A stretch of DNA of 20,004 nt from the NCBI GenBank assembly GCA_002395525.1, contig DGXE01000079.1:1-20004 (forward strand), written 5' to 3'. Made by a program: the position numbers and the translations under genes. The notes under the pieces are model-generated. The model was not told the DNA's origin and made no database searches. It saw only the letters and a list, made by a program, of their open reading frames with translations. Below, piece by piece: positions 1-6,676 of this stretch (positions are counted from its first letter, which is position 1; each line of letters starts with the position of its first letter). Source of the stretch: Ruminococcus sp. UBA4240. Its GTDB lineage: Bacteria > Bacillota > Clostridia > Oscillospirales > Ruminococcaceae.

Positions 1-2
1 AT

Positions 3-575
3 CTTAGTGAGCCGGTGTGCAGTCCTGTTATTGACAGTCAGAATAAAGGCGACGAATTAACAGATCCGTCCAAAGAGGAAGCGGAGCCTACAGAGCGCGT
101 GAAGCCTTCACAACGGGAGGATGCAGCGCATCACTCGGAAACCAAATTGCAAAGTAAAACTATGGCAGCATCACCAGAGGTACATGAAAGCTTTGGAGAT
201 AAGCTTCTCCAAGTGGTTAATGCTGTTATAGGATTCGGCGAAAGACATCCAGTATTATCCGGTGTACTAAAGATTGCTGGATTAGCAGCATTAGCAGTCG
301 CAGTTGACGCAATTGCAAATAGCGGCAATGGATCAGGTGGAGGCGGATCTTATGGAAGCGGCGAATCTGATTCTTCATCTTCAGATTTGTTTGATGATTA
401 CAGTGGGCAAGCAGATGATAGTGATGATTACAGTGATTCATCTGGGTCAAGAGATTATCCTGATGAACGCTCATCACCACGAGAACATGATGTGTCGGGA
501 TATGATCGTCAACAGAATGGAAAGACAGTTCATGTAAATCCATATAAACGCGGTGGAAGGCACGATGATGATTAG
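3..575 (+). CDS. Acidic low-complexity protein with one hydrophobic segment (5' end probably outside window)
   Basis: I do not recognise this protein. The frame is open to the left edge, and the first possible start in it, a GTG at 15, has no ribosome binding site, so the gene probably begins upstream. Reading from that GTG, about 65 charged residues lead to an amphipathic or hydrophobic stretch (residues about 75-102, ending in GLAALAVAVDAIANSG) that could be one membrane segment. A Gly/Ser-rich and then Asp/Ser-rich tail follows, ending in a basic motif (KTVHVNPYKRGG) and a final acidic DDD. The middle is low-complexity and probably disordered. The C-terminal pattern of a Gly-Lys-Thr-Val-His-Val core next to Arg/Lys is familiar from short tails of other Firmicutes hypothetical proteins, but that is only an impression. 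The function is unknown. Codon use is AT-richer than the housekeeping genes later in the window, which fits accessory DNA. Confidence 0.6.
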   Translation, partial: LSEPVCSPVIDSQNKGDELTDPSKEEAEPTERVKPSQREDAAHHSETKLQSKTMAASPEVHESFGDKLLQVVNAVIGFGERHPVLSGVLKIAGLAALAVAVDAIANSGNGSGGGGSYGSGESDSSSSDLFDDYSGQADDSDDYSDSSGSRDYPDERSSPREHDVSGYDRQQNGKTVHVNPYKRGGRHDDD

Positions 576-947
576 AGTTGAAGCGATGGGATTTCAGATT
601 TGTTCCGTCAGAGCAATGTCTTGAAGCGGTCGGCAAGTATGCCCGGTTCCATATTATAAGTAGAGATAACCACATCGACCTGTTTCCGAGAACGAGCGCG
701 GTCGAAAAAATGGCTATTTTGAGTTCAAAAAAGCCATTGATATATTCCCGCGAACGAACGGCTCAATTCGGCGGACTTTTGACATCAATCTGGAGCAATC
801 GAGCCACGTGGAGACGGTAATCGCTCTGTAGTAACTTATCTATGGCAGCTTGTCTCAAAAAAGTGTGAGAGCCCCGTTGCCAAGTCAGATGTCGGGGAGT
901 TGCGGCTGCGAGACAGATGTCAGGGAAAATCGAATGGAGGAGATAGT
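576..947. other. Gene-poor stretch, no supported gene
   Basis: This 372-bp stretch separates the acidic protein from the polyferredoxin. A frame at 578-820 exists but has a TTG start without a ribosome binding site and a composition unlike a folded protein, so I do not call it. A 7-bp inverted repeat (709-715 with 732-738, AATGGCT/AGCCATT) has no T-run after it. A short imperfect direct repeat, CAGATGTC followed by GGGG or AGGG, occurs near 885-898 and again near 913-925, just before the next gene. I see no clear promoter. Confidence 0.4.
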
Positions 948-1766
948 TTGAAGAAATATTTGCCACCGCTTTTTATGCTCATGATCTTTGAAGCTGTTGC
1001 AATTACATTATGGCTTACAAAGGATAATATTTTTTACCTCTTCAATTTCAGCTATATCGGGCTTTCGATATCTTTGGGGGTTTTTCTGTTTATAAAAAAA
1101 TATAAGCACGCAAGACGTATCGTTCAGTTGCTTGTCGGCTTATATATGCTGATATATCTGGGGCTTATCCGCAATGAGAATATGCAGATCGAGGGATTCT
1201 GGTACTACTTATTCACCGGAGTTTTTGAAGCTGCCACCATTCATTATGCCGTTGCAAAGATCTTCGGACCGCTGTTATTCGGCAGAGGCTGGTGTGGATA
1301 TGCCTGCTGGACAGCTATGGTCCTGGATTTTCTTCCTTACAAGTCTCCGTCACAGCCAAGAAAGAAGCTCGGATGGATCAGATACATTACATTTACTGTT
1401 TCACTGGTATTTGTTGCCTCATTGTTCCTTGCTAAGGTCGGCAATATCGAAGGGATCATGTTCTGGGCATTTATTGTCGGCAATCTCGCTTATTATGCTG
1501 TGGGCATTGCACTCGCATTTGCGTTTAAGGATAACCGGGCATTTTGTAAATATATATGTCCCATCACTGTATTTTTGAAGCCGATGAGTTACTTCTCGGT
1601 TCTCAGGATAGAATGCGACAAGGACAAATGCATCTCATGCGGGAAATGCAAACGAGTATGTCCTATGAATGTAGACGTGACAGATAATTCTCGAAAACGA
1701 AAAAATGGAACAGAATGTATTCTATGCATGGAATGTGTTAGAAATTGTCCAAAGGATGCACTTTAG
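948..1766 (+). CDS. Membrane-bound 4Fe-4S polyferredoxin, NapH-like
   Basis: This 272-residue membrane protein probably passes electrons. I place the start at the TTG at 948 because GGAGGAG at 936-942 lies 5 bases upstream; an earlier in-frame start at 900 lacks such a site. The N-terminal two thirds hold several hydrophobic helices (for example residues 3-21 and 24-46). Between them is the GRGWCGYACW motif, the CxxxC pair seen at the membrane face of NapH, NosR and CcoG-type proteins. The C-terminus has two ferredoxin-type cluster motifs, CISCGKCKRVCP and CILCMECVRNCP, each able to bind one 4Fe-4S cluster on the cytoplasmic side. The length fits this family. No partner reductase or flavin protein lies beside it, so the electron donor and acceptor cannot be told from context. 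The family assignment is firm; the specific role is open. Confidence 0.85.
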   Translation: MKKYLPPLFMLMIFEAVAITLWLTKDNIFYLFNFSYIGLSISLGVFLFIKKYKHARRIVQLLVGLYMLIYLGLIRNENMQIEGFWYYLFTGVFEAATIHYAVAKIFGPLLFGRGWCGYACWTAMVLDFLPYKSPSQPRKKLGWIRYITFTVSLVFVASLFLAKVGNIEGIMFWAFIVGNLAYYAVGIALAFAFKDNRAFCKYICPITVFLKPMSYFSVLRIECDKDKCISCGKCKRVCPMNVDVTDNSRKRKNGTECILCMECVRNCPKDAL

Positions 1767-1785
1767 GACAGGCAAAAGGCTCCCG

Positions 1786-1982
1786 GCGGAAAAGAAGTGA
1801 AAAGAATGGACGCTGTTCAAAGCTTGCTTTCAACAAGCAAGCGTGAGCCGTAGGCTCACTTCCGTTCAGTGGGGGATTGTATCCCCCACTGAACGGAAAC
1901 ATGGAACCCGCCGCCTAAGAGGCGGGGGACATGGCTTGCGGTTATATACATCCACGGCAAGGGAGGCAGTGCGGATGAGGCT
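1786..1982 (+). pseudogene. Broken 5' copy of the alpha/beta-hydrolase gene
   Basis: Bases 1786-1817 are identical over 32 bp to 3816-3847, which holds the ribosome binding region and first codons of the intact hydrolase gene downstream. The match stops at a 126-bp insert and resumes at 1941 (GTTATATACATCCACGGCAA, 20 identical bases), then continues imperfectly to about 1982. The five mismatches after 1960 are mostly third-position changes (AAG/AAA, GGA/GGC, AGT/AGC), which suggests this tail once evolved as coding sequence. It preserves the start of a peptide like MDAVIYIHGKGGSADEA and then diverges, reaching a stop near 2024. It is a remnant, not a functional gene. Confidence 0.8.
1815..1940 (-). 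mobile_element. Miniature palindromic element (PATE-like, IS200/IS605-type ends) without transposase
   Basis: The insert is defined exactly by comparison with the intact copy at 3838-3864: removing 1815-1940 restores the uninterrupted sequence. It is almost entirely hairpins: 8 bp at 1822-1829/1835-1842; 7 bp at 1843-1849/1853-1859 (GTGAGCC/GGCTCAC); a perfect 18-bp stem with a 3-base loop at 1860-1877/1881-1898; and CCCGCC/GGCGGG at 1907-1912/1921-1926. There is no long terminal inverted repeat and no conventional target duplication. Only a GTT is shared by the two junctions. Read on the minus strand, the left flank ends in TATAAC and the element ends in TTTGAAC, which fits the IS200/IS605 scheme in which a short target tag and the right cleavage site resemble each other. 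Subterminal hairpins of this kind, and omega-RNA scaffolds, are known from that family. No tnpA or tnpB is present. Confidence 0.7.
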
Positions 1983-2096
1983 GTGGAAACCACATTTTGC
2001 ATAAAAAAGCATTATGCATTATGAGATAGTCTCTTCGCCTATAACAGGTATTACTGATCGCAGTTTGAAATATCAGATTTATCGAGGTGATAGCCA
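1983..2096. other. Short intergenic region before the Fic gene
   Basis: This AT-rich stretch holds a weak promoter candidate for the Fic gene: TTGCAT at 1997-2002, 17 bases, then TATGAG at 2020-2025. It matches the consensus only in part, and an overlapping ATGCAT-rich palindrome makes chance similarity likely. The sequence GAGGTGAT near 2084-2091 is the ribosome binding site of the next gene. Confidence 0.35.
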
Positions 2097-3206
2097 GTGA
2101 ATAAAGACCCTTTTAAAGATTATATCAAGGAGAAAGAACCTGACAAGCGGGACAAGGGCTATGCATGGCATACAGCCATTGGTTTGCAGGCAGTTGACGG
2201 ACTGAAGACTTCAGAATACTTAGTACAAACCGCCGCCCGTAATATTGAAGGCGAAATATCCTTTGAGGAAGCAAACGCCCTTTTGCAGAGCTATTATGAG
2301 GCAAATCCCCCCATCGGCAATGACCGCACAGAGGAAGCGGACAAGGTTTCTGCCAGAATTGCCGCACTCCTGTCCGAAAAAGCGTTTAGCTTCACTCCCA
2401 ACGAATACATCTCTATTCATCGAAAGCTGTTCACCGGTATCTACTCACACGCAGGACGGATCCGGGATTATAACATAACAAAAAAGGAATGGGTGCTTGA
2501 TGGTGCCACCGTGCTTTACGGCAGTGCCACAGAGCTGAGGGCTACTCTGGACTACGACTTTTCAGAGGAGAAAAAGTTTTCATATAATGGTCTTTCAATG
2601 GATGAGATCATTCATCACCTTGCATTGTTTATATCCAGACTCTGGCAGATCCATGTATTCGGTGAAGGCAACACCCGAACCACCGCAGTGTTTTTCATCA
2701 AATACCTGCGCACACTCGGATTTGACGTAACAAACGACATTTTCGCAGAGAATTCATGGTATTTCCGTAATTCTCTGGTGCGGGCAAACTATAATGACCT
2801 GAAAAACGGCATTCATGAAACGACGGAGTTCCTGGAATTGTTTTTAAGAAACCTTCTGTTGAATGAGAGCCACCCCCTCCATAACCGGACTTTGCATATA
2901 AGCGGCACCTTTAAAGCTCTGGAAAAAGCGAACATTGACACCCAAAAAGCGAACATTGAAGAAGAAAAAGTGAACATTGAAAATTCATTTACAGTCAAGA
3001 CCGCATCTCATATTTGCAGATTACTGGATGAATACGGCTTTCAGAAGATCTTCGGCAGATCTGATGTCCAGGATACCCTGGGTCTGAAACCCACCAGAAG
3101 CACGGCACTTCTCAAGGAGCTTGCTGAAAAAGGATTTGTGGAGCCTGTGTCCGGACTTGGGAAAGGAAAGTACAGATTTATACTGAAAAAGGATCGAGGC
3201 ATTTGA
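2097..3206 (+). CDS. Fic family protein with heptad-repeat hinge and C-terminal winged helix
   Basis: Fic proteins transfer AMP or a related nucleotide group to hydroxyl side chains of target proteins. The catalytic loop is clear: HVFGEGNTRT starting at His186 matches HxFx(D/E)GNxR, with His as general base and the acidic residue as metal ligand. The segment ARNIEG near residue 47 resembles the inhibitory helix motif (S/T)xxxE(G/N) but has Ala in place of Ser/Thr, so autoinhibition is uncertain. Residues about 276-296 are three 7-residue repeats (KANIDTQ, KANIEEE, KVNIENS), and the last 70 residues look like a winged helix-turn-helix (SDVQDTLGLKPTRSTALLKELAEKGFVE). The GTG start has GAGGTGAT upstream; the 369-residue length is normal for such Fic-wHTH proteins. 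No antitoxin gene adjoins it. Targets are unknown. Confidence 0.9.
   Translation: MNKDPFKDYIKEKEPDKRDKGYAWHTAIGLQAVDGLKTSEYLVQTAARNIEGEISFEEANALLQSYYEANPPIGNDRTEEADKVSARIAALLSEKAFSFTPNEYISIHRKLFTGIYSHAGRIRDYNITKKEWVLDGATVLYGSATELRATLDYDFSEEKKFSYNGLSMDEIIHHLALFISRLWQIHVFGEGNTRTTAVFFIKYLRTLGFDVTNDIFAENSWYFRNSLVRANYNDLKNGIHETTEFLELFLRNLLLNESHPLHNRTLHISGTFKALEKANIDTQKANIEEEKVNIENSFTVKTASHICRLLDEYGFQKIFGRSDVQDTLGLKPTRSTALLKELAEKGFVEPVSGLGKGKYRFILKKDRGI
2923..2980 (+). repeat. Three 21-bp in-frame repeats in the Fic gene
   Basis: Units of AAAAAGCGAACATTGA start at 2923, 2944 and 2965, an exact 21-bp period that keeps frame and encodes the K-(A/V)-N-I-(D/E) heptads. The third unit has T for C at its eighth base. 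In-frame repeats of this size can change copy number by slippage and so alter linker length between the Fic and winged-helix domains. Confidence 0.8.
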
Positions 3207-3460
3207 CAGCCCTGACCCTCTGAAGCCCGATCATGCGAGTTCACGGAAAAAGCGAACATTGACACACAAAAAAGCGAACATTGCAAGAAAAAGCAAACAT
3301 CGGGGTGTCCGTGAGCCGAAACGGCAGATGAAGAGTATGCTTTTCCATAGGCTTGTACTCAGCAGCGACAAGCAGGGATCCGGAAGATTCATGGACAGCA
3401 AGAGTCTTTCAGCTGTCAGGGGTGTTGAGTGTTTGAGACAGATGTTGGAGGAATTGTTAT
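3207..3460. other. Intergenic stretch with echo of the Fic hinge repeat
   Basis: After the Fic stop, the sequence AAAAAGCGAACATTG recurs at 3247-3262 and 3269-3284, with a decayed third copy at 3288-3303. Spacings of 22 and 19 bases destroy the 21-bp reading frame seen inside the gene. The surrounding bases include GACACACAAA, close to the GACACCCAAA linking the first two genic units. This looks like a decayed duplicate of the hinge region, perhaps the relic of a second Fic-type gene. The remainder, 3304-3440, shows no convincing gene. GGAGG at about 3447-3452 is the ribosome binding site of the next gene. Confidence 0.65.
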
Positions 3461-3775
3461 ATGGCATCAAGCAAAGAATACTTGGATTTTATATTAGAGC
3501 AGCTGTCAGATTTGAACGAGGTGTCCTATCGTGGGATGATGGGAGAATACATCATCTATTATCGCGGCAAGGTGGTCGGCGGCATTTACGATGACCGCTT
3601 TCTTGTGAAGCCTACGAAGTCAGCCATGGCTATGATGCCGGACACAAACAGAGATCTGCCGTATGACGGAGCAAAGGAAATGCTGCTCGTTGATGACGTT
3701 GAGAATAAGGAATTCCTGAGAGAACTTCTGGACGAAATGTACAAGGAGCTTCCTGCTTCAAAGAAAAAGAAGTAA
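3461..3775 (+). CDS. TfoX N-terminal domain protein
   Basis: This 104-residue protein matches the small TfoX/Sxy N-terminal domain family: KEYLDFILEQLSDLNEVSYRGMMGEYIIYYRGKVVGGIYDDRFLVKPT, with the conserved glycines and the R-M-MGE-Y--YY-GK-vG-iyDd-f-vK pattern. The family is named after a competence regulator of gamma-proteobacteria, but stand-alone N-domain proteins in Firmicutes have no established function. The length equals one domain, and the C-terminus is a lysine tail (SKKKK). TGGAGGAA lies upstream of the ATG. It sits between the Fic gene and the hydrolase on the same strand, with a 51-bp gap to the hydrolase. Confidence 0.85.
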   Translation: MASSKEYLDFILEQLSDLNEVSYRGMMGEYIIYYRGKVVGGIYDDRFLVKPTKSAMAMMPDTNRDLPYDGAKEMLLVDDVENKEFLRELLDEMYKELPASKKKK

Positions 3776-3835
3776 GCACACACCAAGGCTTCCACACCTC
3801 TTTCAGCGGCGTGGAGCGGAAAAGAAGTGAAAAGA

Positions 3836-4438
3836 ATGGACGCTGTTATATACATCCACGGCAAAGGCGGCAGCGCGGCTGAGGCGGAGCATTACAATCT
3901 GTTGTTTCCGTCCTGCGATGTTAAAGGACTTAAGTATACAGGAGTTACACCGTGGGAAGCAGGAGCGGAAATACATACTGCTGTCAAAAAAGTGAATGCA
4001 GAATATGACAGGATCATACTGATCGCCAACAGCATCGGCGCATATTTCTCCATGAACGCAGATATCGAAAGATATGTCACTCACGCCTTTTTCATATCTC
4101 CCATCGTGGATATGGAGAAGCTGATAAGCGACATGATGGGCTGGGCTGGCATCACAGAGTCGGAGCTGCAGAAAAATGGAATTATTCACACAGATTTTGG
4201 TGAAGACCTGTCATGGGAGTACCTTTCCTATGTGAGAGAGCATCCTGTGAACTGGAACGTTCCCACCGATATTCTCTACGGGAGCGCGGATGATCTGACA
4301 TCCATTGATACAATGACTGCTTTTGCGCAGGCGCATCAAGCGAGTATAACCGTTATGGAGAACGGTGAGCACTGGTTCCACACGGAGGAGCAGATGCAGT
4401 TCCTCGATAACTGGCTCAAAAACAAATTGGATGGTTAA
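3836..4438 (+). CDS. Small alpha/beta-hydrolase
   Basis: This is a serine hydrolase of about 200 residues. It opens with strand and oxyanion motif AVIYIHGKGGS, then shows a nucleophile elbow IANSIGAYFS, in which Ser follows Asn (x-x-S-x-G form), an acidic region YGSADDLTS, and a C-terminal NGEHWFHTEEQ that supplies the catalytic His. The substrate cannot be told; small hydrolases of this group include carboxylesterases. I choose the ATG at 3836 because the first beta strand begins directly after it; an in-frame GTG at 3827 is an alternative, and neither has a strong ribosome binding site. The first 9 codons and upstream 20 bases are duplicated identically at 1786-1817. The ORF appears intact. 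Confidence 0.82.
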   Translation: MDAVIYIHGKGGSAAEAEHYNLLFPSCDVKGLKYTGVTPWEAGAEIHTAVKKVNAEYDRIILIANSIGAYFSMNADIERYVTHAFFISPIVDMEKLISDMMGWAGITESELQKNGIIHTDFGEDLSWEYLSYVREHPVNWNVPTDILYGSADDLTSIDTMTAFAQAHQASITVMENGEHWFHTEEQMQFLDNWLKNKLDG

Positions 4439-4513
4439 GCCTGCCGGCTTGATCATATCATTAAGGAGAGTACTGTTTGAAAAAGTACAACACACCGGAG
4501 ATCGTCGGCTGAC

Positions 4514-4548
4514 CGGGAGGTTTGCAGACGATCAAAACAAACCTCCCG
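4514..4548. other. 11-bp inverted repeat between hydrolase and GNAT genes
   Basis: CGGGAGGTTTG at 4514-4524 pairs with CAAACCTCCCG at 4538-4548 across a 13-base loop. It lies 75 bp after the hydrolase stop and 40 bp before the next start. No T-run follows on either strand, so it may be a weak terminator, an RNA processing site or a protein site. Confidence 0.5.
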
Positions 4549-4589
4549 CTTAAAAGGTATGCAGTCAACAATTATCAGGAGGAAAAACA

Positions 4590-5222
4590 ATGAATACAAA
4601 TGACTACATCATTCGTCCGGAAGAAAAAGACGATCACAGAGAAGTTGAAAACCTTGTCAGAGAGGCGTTCTGGAATGTATACCGTCCGGGGTGCAGCGAA
4701 CACTATGTTATCCATGTACTGCGTGACGATCCGGCTTTCGTCAGGGAGCTTGATCTGGTAATGGAGCAGAATGGCAGGCTCATCGGTCAGAATATGTTCA
4801 TGAAAACAGTCATCGATGCTGATGACGGACGGACAGTACCGGTCCTGACCATGGGACCCATAGGCATCACGCCGGAGCTCTGGCGCAGGGGCTACGGGAA
4901 GGCTATACTGGACTATTCTCTGGAGAAGGCAGCAGGACTTGGCTACGGCGCCGTCCTGTTTGAAGGGGCTATCGGCTTCTACGGCAAGAGCGGCTTTGAC
5001 TATGCCCGTAAATTCGGCATACGCTATCACGACCTGCCGGAAGGCGCAGATGACTCCTTCTTCCTCTGCAAGGAGCTGATACCGGGATATCTGGAGGGCA
5101 TCACCGGTGTTTACCAGACACCCCGGGGGTATTACGTTGATGATGCTAATGTGGAAGAGTTCGACAAAAGCTTCCCTCCCAAGGAGAAGCTGAAGCTGCC
5201 CGGGCAGATCTTCTCAGACTGA
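4590..5222 (+). CDS. GNAT family N-acetyltransferase
   Basis: This 210-residue protein is a Gcn5-related acetyltransferase, which moves acetyl from acetyl-CoA to an amine. The N-terminus has the typical start IIRPEEKDDHREVENLVREAFW. The acetyl-CoA binding region is MGPIGITPELWRRGYGKAILDYSLEKA (residues about 89-115), where RRGYGK is the pyrophosphate-binding loop (Q/R-x-x-G-x-G/A), followed by VLFEGAIGFYGKSGFDYA with the usual FY-k-GF ending. About 65 further residues after the core make it longer than a minimal GNAT, a layout shared with YhbS-like proteins. CAGGAGGA precedes the ATG at proper spacing. It starts a same-strand run reaching 7552. The substrate is unknown. Confidence 0.88.
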   Translation: MNTNDYIIRPEEKDDHREVENLVREAFWNVYRPGCSEHYVIHVLRDDPAFVRELDLVMEQNGRLIGQNMFMKTVIDADDGRTVPVLTMGPIGITPELWRRGYGKAILDYSLEKAAGLGYGAVLFEGAIGFYGKSGFDYARKFGIRYHDLPEGADDSFFLCKELIPGYLEGITGVYQTPRGYYVDDANVEEFDKSFPPKEKLKLPGQIFSD

Positions 5223-5254
5223 CCGGGACAGGATCATGACAAAGGAGTACAGAT

Positions 5255-5926
5255 ATGGATGCAAAGCTGTTTGGTCAGGCAATTGGCAAGTTTGCCGCCG
5301 GTCTGCTGCTGGTAGGTCTGCTGCTGTTTCTCCCCGCAGGTTCATTCGCATACTGGCAGGGCTGGCTGCTTATGGGGATACTGTTTGTCCCCATGTTTGC
5401 CGCAGGGCTTGTAATGATGAAAAAGAGCCCTGAGCTTCTGCGGAAAAGGCTCAGTGCAAAGGAAGAACAGTCCGAACAGAAAACAGTGATACTCCTCAGC
5501 GGACTGATGTTCCTTGTAGCATTTGTCATTGCAGGACTTAACTACCGCTTCGGTTGGATAGTCCTTCCCTCATGGGTCTCATATGCAGGAGCTGTCATCT
5601 TTCTCGGGGCATATGCCCTCTATGCTGAGGTATTGAGGGAAAACGCATATCTTTCCAGAACGGTGGAGGTGCAGGAAAACCAGAAGGTCATTGACACCGG
5701 GCTTTACGGCATCGTCCGTCACCCCATGTACATGAGCACCCTGCTGCTGTTTCTTGCCATGCCGCTGGTGCTGGGATCGGTCATCTCCTTTGCGGTGATG
5801 CTCTCGTATATCCCTATCATCGCCAAGCGCATAGAAAACGAGGAAAAAGTCCTTGAAGAAGGACTTTCAGGGTACAGGGAGTACAAGAACCGTGTCAGGT
5901 ACAGGGTCATACCTTTTGTGTGGTAA
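5255..5926 (+). CDS. Isoprenylcysteine carboxyl methyltransferase-like membrane protein
   Basis: This is a 223-residue polytopic membrane protein with hydrophobic stretches near residues 10-26, 28-48, 72-92, 97-115 and 150-172. The C-terminal half carries the ICMT/PEMT methyltransferase signature: GLYGIVRHPMYMSTLLLF, with the conserved RHPmY, then ENEEKVLEEGLSGYREYKNRVRYRVIPFVW, which matches the E-e-L----f-Gy-eY---V-yR-iP pattern that binds S-adenosylmethionine. Bacterial members methylate unknown lipophilic or small substrates and do not act on prenylated proteins. AAAGGAG at 5241-5247 is 7 bases before the ATG. It lies 32 bp after the GNAT gene and 37 bp before the acetyltransferase gene, so the three are probably co-transcribed. 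Confidence 0.85.
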   Translation: MDAKLFGQAIGKFAAGLLLVGLLLFLPAGSFAYWQGWLLMGILFVPMFAAGLVMMKKSPELLRKRLSAKEEQSEQKTVILLSGLMFLVAFVIAGLNYRFGWIVLPSWVSYAGAVIFLGAYALYAEVLRENAYLSRTVEVQENQKVIDTGLYGIVRHPMYMSTLLLFLAMPLVLGSVISFAVMLSYIPIIAKRIENEEKVLEEGLSGYREYKNRVRYRVIPFVW

Positions 5927-5963
5927 AAGCATACTCCCGCCCATGAAGCAGTTAAGGAGATAC

Positions 5964-6599
5964 ATGACTGAATATGAAAAAATGCACGGCGGGATGATAT
6001 ATGACTGCCTTGATGAGGAGCTGGGAGCGGTGCAGAAGCAGAGCCACCGCCTGTGTGATGAGTACAACGCCCTTGGCACCGGCGATGATGCAAAAAAGCA
6101 GGCGGTACTAAGGGAGCTGTTCCCCCATGACGACTTCGGGCTGTACCGCACTATGGAGCGCCCCATATTCATCGACAACATGAGGGAGATAACCATAGGG
6201 AAAAACTTCTACTCCAACATACACTTTACCTTTATAGGCGGGTGTACCGCAGAGATAGGCGACAATGTGTTCATCGGCCCCTACTGCACACTTGCCACGG
6301 GCATACATTCCCTGATAGCAGAGGAGCGCAGGATCTTTGCCGATGAAGACGGCAAGCTCCACGACTATGAATACGGCAGGCCTGTCAGGATAGGGGACGA
6401 TGTGTGGATAGCCTCAAACGTCACCATATGCGGCGGTGTCACCATAGGCAGCAGAAGTGTCATAGGCGCAGGCTCGGTGGTGACAAGGGACGTTCCTTGC
6501 GGCAGGCAACCCATGCAGAGTGATCCGCAGCATAACCGAAGAGGACAGTATGTACATACGAGCAGGGAGATCTTAGACCGCCGGAGCAGCACTCCTTGA
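5964..6599 (+). CDS. Hexapeptide sugar O-acetyltransferase, C-terminus frameshifted
   Basis: The protein belongs to the maltose/galactoside O-acetyltransferase (LacA/NodL/Maa) family. It starts MTEYEKMHGGMIYDCLDEEL, a typical family start, after TAAGGAGA at 5953-5960; an in-frame extension upstream has no family character. The left-handed beta-helix is present (ITIGKNFYSNIHFTFIGGCTAEIGDNVFIGPYCTLAT, then VRIGDDVWIASNVTICGGVTIGSRSVIGAGSVVTRDVP), with the catalytic His in TGIHS. After VTRDVPCG the frame goes wrong. The next frame, from 6502, reads AGNPCRVIRSITEEDSMYIRA and stops at 6576, as the family should. The intact form would need about four more residues between Cys-Gly and Ala-Gly-Asn-Pro. 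As written, the protein ends in 30 unrelated residues. It may be inactive, as that tail completes the acetyl-CoA site. Confidence 0.85.
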   Translation: MTEYEKMHGGMIYDCLDEELGAVQKQSHRLCDEYNALGTGDDAKKQAVLRELFPHDDFGLYRTMERPIFIDNMREITIGKNFYSNIHFTFIGGCTAEIGDNVFIGPYCTLATGIHSLIAEERRIFADEDGKLHDYEYGRPVRIGDDVWIASNVTICGGVTIGSRSVIGAGSVVTRDVPCGRQPMQSDPQHNRRGQYVHTSREILDRRSSTP

Positions 6600-6620
6600 C
6601 ACAACACAGCACACAGAATC

Positions 6621-6649
6621 AGGACAATTAAGTCTGTTTGAGTTAGAAT
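6621..6649 (+). promoter_or_regulatory. Candidate promoter for the AraC-type regulator
   Basis: AGGACA at 6621-6626 is 17 bases from TAGAAT at 6644-6649, ahead of the regulator start at 6677. The -35 element keeps GACA and the -10 element differs at one base from the consensus. An isolated TTGACA at 6596-6601 lacks a -10 partner at the right distance. Confidence 0.4.
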
Positions 6650-6676
6650 AGAGATACAGACAAAGGAGGGAACGGA

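Noticed and set aside
578..820. 80-residue plus-strand frame after the acidic protein
   Set aside because: It has a TTG start with no ribosome binding site, no recognisable domain, and a mixed composition typical of chance frames.
2923..3303. KANI-coding repeats considered as iterons of a replication origin
   Set aside because: Three of six units keep an exact codon period inside a Fic gene, and no replication initiator gene or AT-rich unwinding region adjoins.
3259..3594. 111-residue plus-strand frame over the repeat echo and the TfoX gene start
   Set aside because: It overlaps the well-supported TfoX-N gene in another frame, and its start lies inside the decayed repeats.
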